Translations under genes and position numbers: made by a program
In this document: positions 17,138-25,138 of the stretch, piece after piece
Numbering within the stretch: the first letter of the stretch is position 1
How the letters are laid out: each line of letters begins with the position of its first letter
Notes under the pieces: generated by a model
Databases searched by the model: none
Told to the model about the DNA's origin: nothing
What the model saw: only the letters and a program-made list of their open reading frames with translations
Origin: an uncultured Clostridia bacterium
Lineage (GTDB): Bacteria; Bacillota; Clostridia; Christensenellales; UBA1242
DNA: 51,407 nt
Reading direction: 5' to 3'
Assembly (NCBI GenBank): GCA_934772445.1
Contig: CAKVMJ010000005.1
Coordinates: 1-51,407 of the forward strand

Positions 17138-17443
17138 CTATTGTTTTCCTTTAGAAATTTCTATAATTTTATTAAAATCATCATCTTCAGCACATTTATT
17201 ATTAACAGTTGCACCACATTTTTCACATTTGAAATTAATTATGTATCCTTTTTTATTAGACACCTCAATTCCAATAGGTTTTAAAACTCCCTTGCAAGGA
17301 TTTGCTCTATCACCGGGCGTTATATCTAAATGTAGGGAATGTAAACAATAAGGGCAATGATTTCTTGAAGTGTAACCTAGCGGAGAAACTGTTTTTCCAC
17401 AATGTACACATATAAAACTCTCATCAACTTTCTTAAATCCCAT
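17138..17443 (-). CDS. RNHCP domain zinc-binding protein, 101 aa
   Basis: The defining RNHCP motif is visible in TSRNHCPYCLHSLH near residues 26-39. CVHC (12-15), CPYC, CKG and CEKC-14-C complete several metal-binding Cys pairs. The family (PF12647) is a small zinc-binding protein of unknown role. It starts inside the 3' end of radC (11-nt overlap) with AGAGGT ahead of the ATG, so translation is coupled to radC. Confidence 0.88.
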   Translation of the reverse strand: MGFKKVDESFICVHCGKTVSPLGYTSRNHCPYCLHSLHLDITPGDRANPCKGVLKPIGIEVSNKKGYIINFKCEKCGATVNNKCAEDDDFNKIIEISKGKQ

Positions 17444-18185
17444 AAAAAGTACCTCTATCTTGCGGTTTTATTGTACCTAAATCTTTTAATTCTTTTTCAA
17501 AGAACCTAAGTACGCCACTCTCTGCATAGCTATAATAATCGTTTTTGCCAATAATTAAATGGTCGCAGAGTTTTTTGCCTGAAAGTGAAGCAGAAATATA
17601 AACGCTTCTTGTTAAATTATCATCATTTAACGATGGCGAAGCAGTGGTGGAAGGGTGGTTATGCGCAAGAACAAAATTTGAAGCATTGTATTTGCTAAGT
17701 AAACTAAATATTTCCGATGTGCTTAAAGTTGCAGAAAAATCATTTCCTTTACCAATCTTTTCTAAGTTTATTAACCTGCCTTTATTATCAAGAATTGCAA
17801 GCAAAACCTCTTCATTATCAAGGTTTCTAAGCTTAGATATGAAAAATTGACTTGTTTCATAAGGTGAAGATAATTTTTCTTTAGGTTTAGTAGTAATCTT
17901 TTCAGAATATATATCTATTACATCTTTAAAACAACTTAAATATTGAGATAAAATCTTTCCGCACCCCTCAATGCTTTCTAATTGGCTAGGACTTGCATTT
18001 AAAACATTTGTTAAACTGCCAAATTTTTTAATTAGCCTATGTGCAAGTGGGTTTACATCAATTCGTGGCATTGCAAACATAAGTAGGTATTCTAATTGTT
18101 GATGTTCTGGAAGATTTTTAAGTCCAACTTTATTAACAAGTTCTCGAACTCTTTTTCTATGGTCTTTGTGAATATTTTGCTCCAT
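17433..18185 (-). CDS. radC: RadC family JAB/MPN-domain protein
   Basis: 250 residues. The N-terminal helix-hairpin-helix region (LESIEGCGKILSQYL near 65-80) is followed by a JAMM-type metalloprotein domain with the signature LAHNHPSTTASPSLNDD (His-x-His...Asp). RadC was once called a DNA repair protein; that role is not secured, and the domain resembles deubiquitinase-type metalloproteases. The ATG at 18185 has no Shine-Dalgarno. The -10 box of a good promoter ends 6 nt before it, so the mRNA may be leaderless. It is divergent from the DegV gene and leads an operon with the RNHCP and methyltransferase genes. Confidence 0.9.
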   Translation of the reverse strand: MEQNIHKDHRKRVRELVNKVGLKNLPEHQQLEYLLMFAMPRIDVNPLAHRLIKKFGSLTNVLNASPSQLESIEGCGKILSQYLSCFKDVIDIYSEKITTKPKEKLSSPYETSQFFISKLRNLDNEEVLLAILDNKGRLINLEKIGKGNDFSATLSTSEIFSLLSKYNASNFVLAHNHPSTTASPSLNDDNLTRSVYISASLSGKKLCDHLIIGKNDYYSYAESGVLRFFEKELKDLGTIKPQDRGTFYGI

Positions 18186-18191
18186 ATATTT

Positions 18192-18220
18192 ATTTTACAA
18201 TATATTTTATTCATTTTCAA
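18192..18220 (-). promoter_or_regulatory. Sigma-A promoter of radC, leaderless layout
   Basis: On the minus strand, TTGAAA (18215-18220) and TAAAAT (18192-18197) are separated by 17 nt. Six bases (AAATAT) separate the -10 box from the radC ATG, which puts the expected transcription start on the A of ATG. Confidence 0.65.
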
Positions 18221-18262
18221 GTTTTTTTCACGGTTAGAAATTTTTTTTGAGTCAAAAATTAG

Positions 18263-18292
18263 TTGACAAATGATATTGCTTAAATGTATAAT
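18263..18292 (+). promoter_or_regulatory. Consensus sigma-A promoter of degV-like gene
   Basis: TTGACA (18263-18268) and TATAAT (18287-18292) are both perfect, with an 18-nt spacer. Transcription should begin near 18299, which rules out an in-frame ATG at 18284 as the start of the downstream gene. Confidence 0.88.
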
Positions 18293-18316
18293 TTTAGTGT
18301 TAAAATGGAGAGGATT

Positions 18317-19171
18317 ATGAAAATTGTAATTGCGTGCGATAGTTCAGCGGATTTGAACGAAGAATTATATAAGGAAAATGATATAAGGGTTTTGCCTTAT
18401 AGAATAACTATGGGAGATGAAGAATATTTAGATGGGGTTAATCTAACTCCACCTATGATTTTTGATTTCGTTGCTAAAACTAAAACATTACCAAAAACTT
18501 CAGCAATAAACCAATATGAATATGAGGAATTTTTCAAAAAGGAAAAGGGCGATGCAGATGCTTTAATTTTCTTTTCACTATCTAGTGGAATAACAAGTTC
18601 TTGCAATAATGCGATTAATGCATCTAAAAATGTTGAAGGCGTTTATGTTATAGATAGTCAAAGCTTATCTAGCGGAATTGGACTTCAAGTTTTGTATGCT
18701 TGCAGATTAAGAGCTGAAGGCTTAAATGCAAAAGAGATTGTTGAAAAGGTTGAAGCAAGAAGAAGTGCTGTTCAAGCAAGCTTTATAACATATAAATTAG
18801 ATTATTTGCATAAGGGCGGAAGATGTTCTAGTTTGCAATTATTGGGAGCAAATTTGCTAAAAATAAGACCATCTATTATTCTAACTAATGGTAAAATGCA
18901 AATGCATAAAAAATATATGGGCAGACCAGAAAAAGTTGACCTAGAATATTTAAAAGATACTATTAAAGAATTTAATACTCCAGATAATTCTGTTGCGTTT
19001 ATAACATTCCCAACTGCCACACCAGAAATTTTGGAAATATTTAGAAAGTTTGTAAAGGAAAATACAAAATTTGAAAAAGTTTATGAAACAAACGCTAGTG
19101 CAGCCATCACAGCTCATTGCGGAGAAAATACAATCGGATTATTATATTATAACGATGGTGGAAAGAATTAA
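18317..19171 (+). CDS. DegV family fatty-acid-binding protein
   Basis: DegV/FakB proteins bind a fatty acid and, with the kinase FakA, present it for phosphorylation. The fold is shown by IACDSSADLNEEL near the N terminus, the DGVNL...KTLPKTSAIN segment (T/S-rich ligand loop), FFSLSSGITSSCNNA, IDSQSLSSGIGLQV, and the C-terminal AAITAHCGENTIGL. The length of 284 residues is standard. ATG 18317 is chosen because GGAGAGGA lies directly before it and the promoter excludes the upstream ATG. No fakA is in the window, so the exact role is inferred from the family. Terminator at 19198. Confidence 0.92.
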   Translation: MKIVIACDSSADLNEELYKENDIRVLPYRITMGDEEYLDGVNLTPPMIFDFVAKTKTLPKTSAINQYEYEEFFKKEKGDADALIFFSLSSGITSSCNNAINASKNVEGVYVIDSQSLSSGIGLQVLYACRLRAEGLNAKEIVEKVEARRSAVQASFITYKLDYLHKGGRCSSLQLLGANLLKIRPSIILTNGKMQMHKKYMGRPEKVDLEYLKDTIKEFNTPDNSVAFITFPTATPEILEIFRKFVKENTKFEKVYETNASAAITAHCGENTIGLLYYNDGGKN

Positions 19172-19197
19172 AAAGATTTAATACTCATACAATTTTA

Positions 19198-19239
19198 AAT
19201 AACACAAATAAAAGGATTCAGGTTTGTGTTATTTTTTTA
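19198..19239 (+). terminator. Terminator of the DegV gene
   Basis: A perfect 11-bp stem AATAACACAAA / TTTGTGTTATT encloses a 14-nt loop and is followed by a T run. Confidence 0.8.
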
Positions 19240-19313
19240 TATAATTAGAATATGAAAATTAAATGTTTATTATAGTAATGATTTGATAATAAAACAAGTT
19301 AAAATTTAATCTC

Positions 19314-19366
19314 ATTCTCCTAAATAATTAACTATTCTCCTATTTTTATATGTAATTTAGGAGAAT
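19314..19366. repeat. Triple ATTCTCCTA element with 12-bp inverted repeat
   Basis: ATTCTCCTAAAT (19314-19325) is exactly inverted at 19355-19366 (ATTTAGGAGAAT), and a further direct copy ATTCTCCTAT sits at 19334. It lies between two convergent genes, both already provided with terminators, so its role is not explained by them. It could be a protein-binding site or a small RNA hairpin. Confidence 0.5.
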
Positions 19367-19410
19367 ATAAAAAAGTGGGATAAAATATTTCTATTTCATC
19401 AAATAGAGTA

Positions 19411-19444
19411 AAAAAAATTAGAATATTGAAATTCTAATTTTTTT
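19411..19444. terminator. Terminator of the YitT gene (bidirectional stem)
   Basis: A 14-bp stem AAAAAAATTAGAAT / ATTCTAATTTTTTT has a 6-nt loop just past the minus-strand stop at 19461, with T runs on both strands. Confidence 0.7.
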
Positions 19445-19460
19445 ATATATTAATTTCTAA

Positions 19461-20612
19461 TTATTTAACTTCTTTTTTAATAGAAGTTTCTTTTTTTATT
19501 TCCTTTGGTTTTGAAGTTTTTCTAGGTTTCTTTTCTGTAGGTGGTTGAATTTTTGGCTTTTCTTCAGTTCTGCTTTCAAGCCTTGGTTGTTCTTGAATTT
19601 CTTCAGTTTCTTGTTTTGATTTTTTATCTTTTTTATTTAGCATTTTACCAATTGAAATTTTTTTGGCTGTTTCTGGTTCGTATTTAATAAATCCGTTACC
19701 ATACGCCTCTTTAACAATACCAGAGAACATAAATGAATTAGGGTCTATATCTTTAACAATTTTCTTCAATTGGTTTATTTGGTTTCTTCTGCAAATAACC
19801 ATAAGCATATCTTTATCGTTTCTTGTAAACATACCTTCGCAATGGATATTTGTAACACCTCTATTAACCACTGTTAGGATAGCTTCTGAAAGTTCCTCTT
19901 TTTTATCTGTTAGGATATAATATGCTCTTAACGATTTAACACCATCAACAAATATATCTGAAACTGTGCTACCAATATATATTGTGATTAAGGCAAACAA
20001 TGGTAGAACAATACTTTGGTATGCAATCGCACTTGAAATAACAACTAATGAATCAACAACCAATACTATTTGACCAGTTGTAACAGTTGGAAGGAACTTG
20101 TTTGTAACCATAGCCACCATATCGCAACCACCAGTTGAACCATTAAATCTAAATACAAGACCCATACCAATACCCATTAAAACGCCACCAAATATAGCGT
20201 AAATAATGAATATACCCATATCGCCTGCAGCAGATTCAGCTTCAAGTTTTGTAATAATATCTTGAATAAATCCTGCATTTTCTAAAAGACCTACAAATAA
20301 TGAATAAGTAGCAATTCCAACGCCTGCTCTTAAACCAAATTTAAAACCAAGAGTTTTTAAAGCAAAAAGGTATAAGAAGACATTCAAAATGATATACCAA
20401 AGCGATAAAGAAATTGCTGTAAATCCAACTTTAGCAAGCAAATATTGGATTATTTGAGCCACACCCATAAATCCGCCCGGAACGATATTATGAGGTGTTA
20501 AAAAGATTTTATATCCTAAAGCCATAATGAATGTACCAAGTGTTATACCCAAACATTCAATGATTAATGGTAGGATATCTTTTTTAGTGAAATTAATTTT
20601 TAATTTTTCCAC
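19461..20612 (-). CDS. YitT family membrane protein (DUF161/DUF2179) with charged C-terminal tail
   Basis: 383 residues. Five or six hydrophobic helices lie between about 13 and 205, with the family signatures TPHNIVPGGFMGVA and FRFNGSTGGCDM. A C-terminal DUF2179 domain (about 220-310, ILTVVNRGVTNI...MLMVICRR) follows; this domain resembles PII-like or ACT-type regulators. The last 65 residues are an unusual Lys/Glu/Pro tail (KPRKTSKPKEIKKE) not typical of the family. The start is GTG with AGGAG 7 nt upstream; an ATG inside that site is out of frame. YitT transport substrates are not established. Confidence 0.9.
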   Translation of the reverse strand: MEKLKINFTKKDILPLIIECLGITLGTFIMALGYKIFLTPHNIVPGGFMGVAQIIQYLLAKVGFTAISLSLWYIILNVFLYLFALKTLGFKFGLRAGVGIATYSLFVGLLENAGFIQDIITKLEAESAAGDMGIFIIYAIFGGVLMGIGMGLVFRFNGSTGGCDMVAMVTNKFLPTVTTGQIVLVVDSLVVISSAIAYQSIVLPLFALITIYIGSTVSDIFVDGVKSLRAYYILTDKKEELSEAILTVVNRGVTNIHCEGMFTRNDKDMLMVICRRNQINQLKKIVKDIDPNSFMFSGIVKEAYGNGFIKYEPETAKKISIGKMLNKKDKKSKQETEEIQEQPRLESRTEEKPKIQPPTEKKPRKTSKPKEIKKETSIKKEVK

Positions 20613-20659
20613 AATTCATCTCCTATTTAATTTTATAGTGATTATAGTATATAATAAAA

Positions 20660-20697
20660 AAAGAAAAAAATCCAGCCTTAGATAGTAATTGCTGGAT
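20660..20697 (-). terminator. Terminator after the 20705 gene
   Basis: The stem ATCCAGC / GCTGGAT with a 14-nt loop is followed, on the minus strand, by a T-rich tract (plus strand 20653-20670, nearly all A). Confidence 0.65.
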
Positions 20698-20704
20698 AAA
20701 TTTT

Positions 20705-21229
20705 TTATAGCGTTAAACTTATAAAATCGAATAGTGAATTTAAGTTGTTTATATTTAGATTTTGAAGCCCAAAATTGCTTGGATTCTGACCAAATAATAT
20801 TATTGAATAATAGATAATATCATAGTAGAGTTTCAAAATTCTTTCTTTCAAACATCGCCTTGTAAAGCCTTGAGATAAGATTGGTGCGGAAGATGTTATT
20901 GAAAAAGAATTGTTAATTGAGTTTCTATTTTCGTTCAATAGATTAATTGCTCGAATTAATATTTCTTGTTCGCTTCTATTTGGTGTTCTTGCTAAATACC
21001 CATTTAGATATTCAATATTTTGTGCCAAAGCATTTGTTAGCGTTTGAGCATTAGATAATATCTGCTCATAAGTTAGTTGATTGAATGATGAATTTGTGTT
21101 GTTTGGTGGTTGGGTGGGGGAAGTATCATCTTCTTGTAAAGCCGAAACTTTATTTTCTTTTTTATATTCGCTATTTAATTTTTCCACTATTATATTTGAA
21201 TAGTTTTCTGGATAATCGTTATACTTCAT
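20705..21229 (-). CDS. Hypothetical protein, 174 aa
   Basis: I do not recognise this family. The N-terminal 60 residues are polar and Asn/Pro-rich (DDTSPTQPPNNTNSSFNQLT). Residues 60-110 look helical (LSNAQTLTNALAQNIEYLNG; SEQEILIRAINLLNENRNS). The C-terminal third contains RRCLKERILKLYYDIIYYSIILFGQNP, a basic then hydrophobic helix, given here in full as a marker only in parts: RRCLKERILK, then YYDIIYYSIILFG. No signal peptide. It has AAAAAGGA ahead of its ATG and lies downstream of recR behind a terminator, so it has its own unit. Confidence 0.6.
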   Translation of the reverse strand: MKYNDYPENYSNIIVEKLNSEYKKENKVSALQEDDTSPTQPPNNTNSSFNQLTYEQILSNAQTLTNALAQNIEYLNGYLARTPNRSEQEILIRAINLLNENRNSINNSFSITSSAPILSQGFTRRCLKERILKLYYDIIYYSIILFGQNPSNFGLQNLNINNLNSLFDFISLTL

Positions 21230-21340
21230 AAATTTTTCCTTTTTAATATATATGAAAAATTTAGAAAAAGTTTAACTATTTTGATTTAATATCTTTGTTT
21301 TTAATAGAACTTTTCAAATAAAACAAATATGATTTTCAAA

Positions 21341-21369
21341 CAAAAAAACATATTTTTCAATATGTTTTT
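21341..21369 (-). terminator. Terminator of the recR operon
   Basis: An 11-bp stem AAAAACATATT / AATATGTTTTT with a 4-nt loop overlaps the recR stop codon (21368). A seven-base T run follows on the minus strand. Confidence 0.75.
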
Positions 21370-21958
21370 AAATAGTTTTTCTATCTTCTAAGGCTTTAGT
21401 AAGAGTTACCTCATCGGCATACTGAAGGTCGCTCCCCATTTGTATGCCTTGTGCAAGCCTTGTAACTTTAATTCCTAGTGGCTTTAAAAGTTTTGCAATA
21501 TAATTTGCTGTAACTTCGCCCTCAACATCTGGATTTGTTGCCATAATAACTTCATCAACTCCGCCAGCGTTTATTCTTTCCAAAAGCTCTTTAATTCTTA
21601 TATCGTTTGGACCTCTATTTTCAAGCGGACTTATAGTTCCTTGCAAAACATGGTATAAAACATTAAAGTTCCTTGCTTTTTCTAAAGCAACAATATCTTT
21701 TGCTTCTTTAACAACGCAAATGATGTTGCTTTTTCTATTTTTGCAAATTTCGCAAACATCATCATCTGTAAAGTTTCCGCAAATCGAACAGAAATGAATA
21801 TTCTTTTTAGCTTCTATTAAAGCGGTTGAGAAATATTCCACATCTTCATCTTTTAAGTCTAAAACTTTATATGCATAACGCTCTGCGGTTTTTGTACCAA
21901 CCCCAGGAAGGAAGGTAAATGCATTGATAAGTTTTTGTAGGCTATCTAAATTTTTCAT
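21368..21958 (-). CDS. recR: Recombination mediator RecR
   Basis: RecR with RecF and RecO loads RecA at gaps and stalled forks. The 196-residue length is the family norm. Seen in order: helix-hairpin-helix LPGVGTKTAERYA (18-30), a C4 zinc finger CSICGNFTDDDVCEIC near 57-72, and a Toprim domain (ICVVKEAKDIVALE; MATNPDVEGEVTA), ending in the RLAQGIQMGSDLQYADEVTL segment (seen as RLAQGIQMGSDL). It lies 4 nt after ybaB, in the conserved dnaX-ybaB-recR order. Confidence 0.97.
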   Translation of the reverse strand: MKNLDSLQKLINAFTFLPGVGTKTAERYAYKVLDLKDEDVEYFSTALIEAKKNIHFCSICGNFTDDDVCEICKNRKSNIICVVKEAKDIVALEKARNFNVLYHVLQGTISPLENRGPNDIRIKELLERINAGGVDEVIMATNPDVEGEVTANYIAKLLKPLGIKVTRLAQGIQMGSDLQYADEVTLTKALEDRKTI

Positions 21959-21962
21959 TTAT

Positions 21963-22301
21963 TTAGAAAAGTCCTCCAGTTATATTTCCTTTTAGTTTCT
22001 TTTCCAATTCATCTGCTTTTTGAATTGCTTCGTTTGTGGCAGCGATGATTAAATCTTCAAGCATTTCTGCGTCATCTGGGTCTATAACTTCAGGCTTAAT
22101 TGAGATTTTAGTTATAGTTTTATTTCCAAGAATGGAAACTTCCACCATTCCGCCTCCAGCAGTTGCAGTTAGGGTGGTGTTTGCTAATTCTTCATCAGCC
22201 TCTTTCATTTTATTTTGCATATCTTCTTGCATTTTTTGTGCTTGGCGCATTAAGTTTTGCATATTTCCTCCGCCAAAGCCCCCCATTCCAGGTCTAAACA
22301 T
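21963..22301 (-). CDS. ybaB: YbaB/EbfC family nucleoid-associated protein
   Basis: A small dimeric DNA-binding protein of 112 residues. It has a Gly/Met-rich start (FRPGMGGFGGGNMQ), a long amphipathic helix (LMRQAQKMQEDMQNKMKEAD), TATAGGGMVEVSILGN and a C-terminal helix. The ATG overlaps the end of the preceding frame (8 nt), with AGGAG inside that frame, so translation is coupled. Location between dnaX and recR is conserved in Bacillota. Confidence 0.95.
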   Translation of the reverse strand: MFRPGMGGFGGGNMQNLMRQAQKMQEDMQNKMKEADEELANTTLTATAGGGMVEVSILGNKTITKISIKPEVIDPDDAEMLEDLIIAATNEAIQKADELEKKLKGNITGGLF

Positions 22302-22722
22302 ATTTATTCTCTCCTTTTCTTTTTATTTTTACCATTTTTTTAAATTCTTGTTTTAGCCAAGTTTCGTAACTAATTTTTTTCTCTTTTTCAACTAGCTCTG
22401 TTTTTAATTTATAATCTCCAAATTGCTCAGTTAGAATATTTTGCAATGTGTTGAAATTATTTTGTTTCATAACTTCTTGATAGTATGTTTGACTATTAAA
22501 TACAAGCGTTAGAGTTTTATCTTCAAGTTTGTTATCTAAAACTCCGCCAAGTGAGGCATATAAAGAGTTTTCATTATTTTTTCTTAGAGTTAAAAGCATT
22601 TTTCCTAACATTCTTTTAGATAATGTTTTATTCAAACTTTTTTCATCAATATTTAAAGATGTGTTTGCATTATCTAGCCCAATACTATTTGTTTGTTTTA
22701 AGTTTGTTTTCAAGTTCAACAA
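22294..22722 (-). CDS. DnaX C-terminal (tau-type) domain in +1 frame relative to dnaX
   Basis: This 142-codon frame continues the dnaX gene but in the +1 frame; it overlaps the dnaX frame by 38 nt. Its protein has the character of the DnaX tail: a linker, then KRMLGKMLLTLRKNNENSLYA, LTLVFNSQTYYQEVM and a basic end. In DnaX this part (tau domains IV-V) binds the replicative helicase and polymerase. It could be reached by a +1 ribosomal shift from dnaX, or be started internally at a TTG near 22713-22722 preceded by GCGAGGG. Coordinates give the open frame from the first TTG, not a proven start. It ends overlapping ybaB. Confidence 0.65.
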   Translation of the reverse strand: MLNLKTNLKQTNSIGLDNANTSLNIDEKSLNKTLSKRMLGKMLLTLRKNNENSLYASLGGVLDNKLEDKTLTLVFNSQTYYQEVMKQNNFNTLQNILTEQFGDYKLKTELVEKEKKISYETWLKQEFKKMVKIKRKGENKYV

Positions 22723-22729
22723 CCCTCGC
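22685..22729 (-). other. dnaX: dnaX frame-change window
   Basis: Between a TAA in the +1 frame (about 22730) and the TAG of the dnaX frame (22685-22687) both frames are open. The dnaX frame ends AAC AAA TAG T; a +1 shift at the stop would resume AGT ATT GGG. Three AAAA runs lie in the window, none long enough for classic transcriptional slippage. Confidence 0.6.
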
Positions 22730-23827
22730 TTTTAAATCGGTATCATCTTTAAATAATCCTAAAAGTGATATTTCAAATAAGGATTTTGGATTATTTGTAT
22801 ATCTAAATTCTTGTTCTAATCCGCTTAATTTTTGAAGAATTGTAATTAAATTCTCGCTAGAAGATTTTTCTGCAACAGATTTCATTTGCTCAAAAATATT
22901 TGATGGAAGATTTAATAATTCGCTTGCATTTGAACAAGTTTTTATAATACAAACTTCTTTAAAATATTCAAGTAAATCTCTATTTAATTGAGATATGTTT
23001 TTACCGCTTCTTGCTAAGTTTTCCACAATTTCTAAAATATTGTGTATATCTTTATCTATTATTTTTGTTGCAATTTCTGTTAATGTTTCTTTATTTGTTG
23101 TTCCGCAACATTCCAAAACAGACTTATATGTTATATTTTTGTTTGTGTAAGCCGAACACATATCTGCAATAGATAATGTATCTCTCACACTTCCTTCGCC
23201 AAGTTTTGCAATCAAGGTTAGGGCTTCTGGCTCACATTTAATTCCAGAATCTTTAAAAATTCTGCTTAGATGTTTTTCAAGGTCGTTTACGCTAACAAGT
23301 TTAAAATCGAAACGCATACATCTTGAAAGAATTGTGGCAGGAAGTTTGTGAACTTCGGTGGTTGCTAATATAAACACAACAAATTTAGGTGGTTCTTCCA
23401 AAGTTTTTAATAAGGCATTGAACGCACTCTCTGATAGCATATGAACTTCATCAATGATATAAACTTTATATCTTGAATTTACAGGGGGATACTTAACATT
23501 CTCTCTTAGTTCTCTAACATATTCAACGCCGTTATTAGATGCAGCATCTATTTCCATAACATCATAATTTGCTGAACTATTTAATGCTTTACAACTCTCA
23601 CATTCGTTGCAAGGGTCGCCATTATGATTGTTTTTGCAAGAAATTGCTTTAGCGAAAATCTTTGCAATACTTGTTTTTCCAGTACCTCTTGTTCCTGTAA
23701 ATAAATAAGCGTGGGAGATTTGGTCGTTTTTAATCTGATTTGCCAATGTTTCTGTTATATGGTTTTGCCCAATAACTTCGCTAAACTTTTGTGGTCTATA
23801 TTTTCTATAAAGTGCTTGATATTCCAA
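22685..23827 (-). CDS. dnaX: DNA polymerase III subunit gamma/tau (clamp-loader part)
   Basis: The ATPase of the sliding-clamp loader, 380 residues to a TAG stop. Walker A GTRGTGKT is at 45-52, zinc-binding cysteines at 64, 73, 76 and 79, Walker B with sensor region IIDEVHMLSESAFNALLKTLEEPP begins at 124, and the SRC motif is at 168-170. Domains I-III are complete. The frame stops just after domain III, the size of a gamma-type product; a tau-type tail continues in the +1 frame. The start is TTG at 23827 with AAAGGGG 8 nt upstream, lying inside the end of the sigH gene. Operon: mrnC, rlmB, sigH, dnaX, ybaB, recR. Confidence 0.95.
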   Translation of the reverse strand: MEYQALYRKYRPQKFSEVIGQNHITETLANQIKNDQISHAYLFTGTRGTGKTSIAKIFAKAISCKNNHNGDPCNECESCKALNSSANYDVMEIDAASNNGVEYVRELRENVKYPPVNSRYKVYIIDEVHMLSESAFNALLKTLEEPPKFVVFILATTEVHKLPATILSRCMRFDFKLVSVNDLEKHLSRIFKDSGIKCEPEALTLIAKLGEGSVRDTLSIADMCSAYTNKNITYKSVLECCGTTNKETLTEIATKIIDKDIHNILEIVENLARSGKNISQLNRDLLEYFKEVCIIKTCSNASELLNLPSNIFEQMKSVAEKSSSENLITILQKLSGLEQEFRYTNNPKSLFEISLLGLFKDDTDLKARVVELENKLKTNK

Positions 23828-23828
23828 A

Positions 23829-24413
23829 TTATTTACCCCTTTTTGTTGTTAATTTTGTTTTTATTCTGCTCATCGCATTATCTATAGATTTTTGAGTTTT
23901 ATTAACATACGATGCAATTTCCGCATAAGAAAACCCATCTAATTTTAATTTTAAAATCGTATTCTCTAAATCGCTCAAATTTTCTTTAATATCGCTTAAT
24001 AATTTATTTAATTCTTCTTCTTCCAAAACTTTTGATTCTGGAGATGTTTCATCAATAGCTTGAAACGAACCTGCTTCTTCAATGTTATCTTCTGAAGAAT
24101 CTAGCGAAACGCCATAAATATTAAGTGAATTGGTTTTGCTCGTTACATTTCTAATATAACTTAAAATCTCGTTTTCCACAACTCTTTTTGCAAATGTTGC
24201 AAATTGTGCATTACGATTTTTATTGAAACTTTTTATCGCTTTTAAAAATCCTACTCTGCCTTCTTGCATTGCATCATCGAAATCCACGCCTAAAACCTTT
24301 CCGCATTTAGCATTAACGATATTTTTTATTAATGGTTCAAAAGACATAATTAAATTGTTCAAACTAGTTTCATCTCCGCTTTGAGCTAAGATAACAATAT
24401 CTTCTGTATTCAT
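23829..24413 (-). CDS. sigH: Sigma-70 family factor, SigH (Spo0H) type
   Basis: 194 residues. Region 2 is seen as DDAMQEGRVGFLKAIKSFN, with the -10-recognition helix and EILSYIRN. Region 4 is LSDLENTILKLKLDGFSYAE followed by NKTQKSIDNAMSRIKTKL, which closely follows the pattern I recall for Bacillus SigH. In Bacillus, sigH lies after mrnC-rlmB-yacP; here it lies after mrnC-rlmB with yacP missing, which supports the call. SigH drives early sporulation and stationary-phase genes. Whether it does so here is inference. It is 8 nt after rlmB with AGGAG ahead of the ATG. Confidence 0.85.
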   Translation of the reverse strand: MNTEDIVILAQSGDETSLNNLIMSFEPLIKNIVNAKCGKVLGVDFDDAMQEGRVGFLKAIKSFNKNRNAQFATFAKRVVENEILSYIRNVTSKTNSLNIYGVSLDSSEDNIEEAGSFQAIDETSPESKVLEEEELNKLLSDIKENLSDLENTILKLKLDGFSYAEIASYVNKTQKSIDNAMSRIKTKLTTKRGK

Positions 24414-24421
24414 TCAATCTC

Positions 24422-25138
24422 CTAAATTCTTTGTTTGAAAGCCTCGTAAACTGCAATACCTGTTGAAACACTAACATTTAAAGAGTTTACTTTTCCAGCC
24501 ATTTCAATTGTATAAACTTTATCGCAATTTTTTAGAGTTTGCTTAGCAATACCATTGCCTTCACTTCCTAAAACTAAAGCAATGTTGCCAGTGAAATCTG
24601 CATTAGCTAATTTTTCTCCGCCAAGTTCAATTCCATAAACCCAAATTCCAGCTTCTTTTAAATCTTCAATAGTTTGATTTATATTTGTAACTTTAGCAAT
24701 CTTAGTGTGTGCAATTGCTCCAGCACTAGTTCTTATAACTGTTTCATTAACAGGGCAAGCACGGTTTTTTGAGATTATAATTCCATCAACGCCCAAACAT
24801 TCACAAACCCTTATAATGCTTCCGAAATTGTGAGGATCTTCCACACCATCTAGTATAACGATAAAGTTTCCTTTATCTGTTTTTGAATTTAATATTTCAT
24901 CAATAGTTGAATATTTAAAATCCGATGTGTAGGCAATAATGCCTTGGTGGTTTCCAGTAACACTCTCGTGGTTTAGAATTTCGTTAGAAACAAATTGTAT
25001 TTTAACTTTCTTATCTTTTGCAAGGCTTATAACTCTATTAAAACTTGGTTCTTTACCAGTTTTGCTTGCTAATATTTTATCCACGCTGTTTTCACTTTGT
25101 AATATTTCATAAACAGCATTTCTTCCTTCAATTTTCAT
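24422..25138 (-). CDS. rlmB: SpoU-family RNA 2'-O-methyltransferase RlmB
   Basis: 238 residues. An N-terminal substrate-binding domain (EGRNAVYEIL at 3-12) is followed by the SPOUT knot: motif 1 DPHNFGSIIR, motif 2 LVLGSEGNGI and motif 3 NSLNVSVSTGIAVYE. RlmB-type enzymes methylate G2251 of 23S rRNA (E. coli numbering). It overlaps the mrnC 3' end by 11 nt with AGGAG upstream. Confidence 0.94.
   Translation of the reverse strand: MKIEGRNAVYEILQSENSVDKILASKTGKEPSFNRVISLAKDKKVKIQFVSNEILNHESVTGNHQGIIAYTSDFKYSTIDEILNSKTDKGNFIVILDGVEDPHNFGSIIRVCECLGVDGIIISKNRACPVNETVIRTSAGAIAHTKIAKVTNINQTIEDLKEAGIWVYGIELGGEKLANADFTGNIALVLGSEGNGIAKQTLKNCDKVYTIEMAGKVNSLNVSVSTGIAVYEAFKQRI

Noticed and set aside
18284..18316. 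Upstream ATG as start of the DegV gene
   Set aside because: It lies in the promoter spacer directly before the -10 box, so it would not be transcribed. ATG 18317 has GGAGAGGA.
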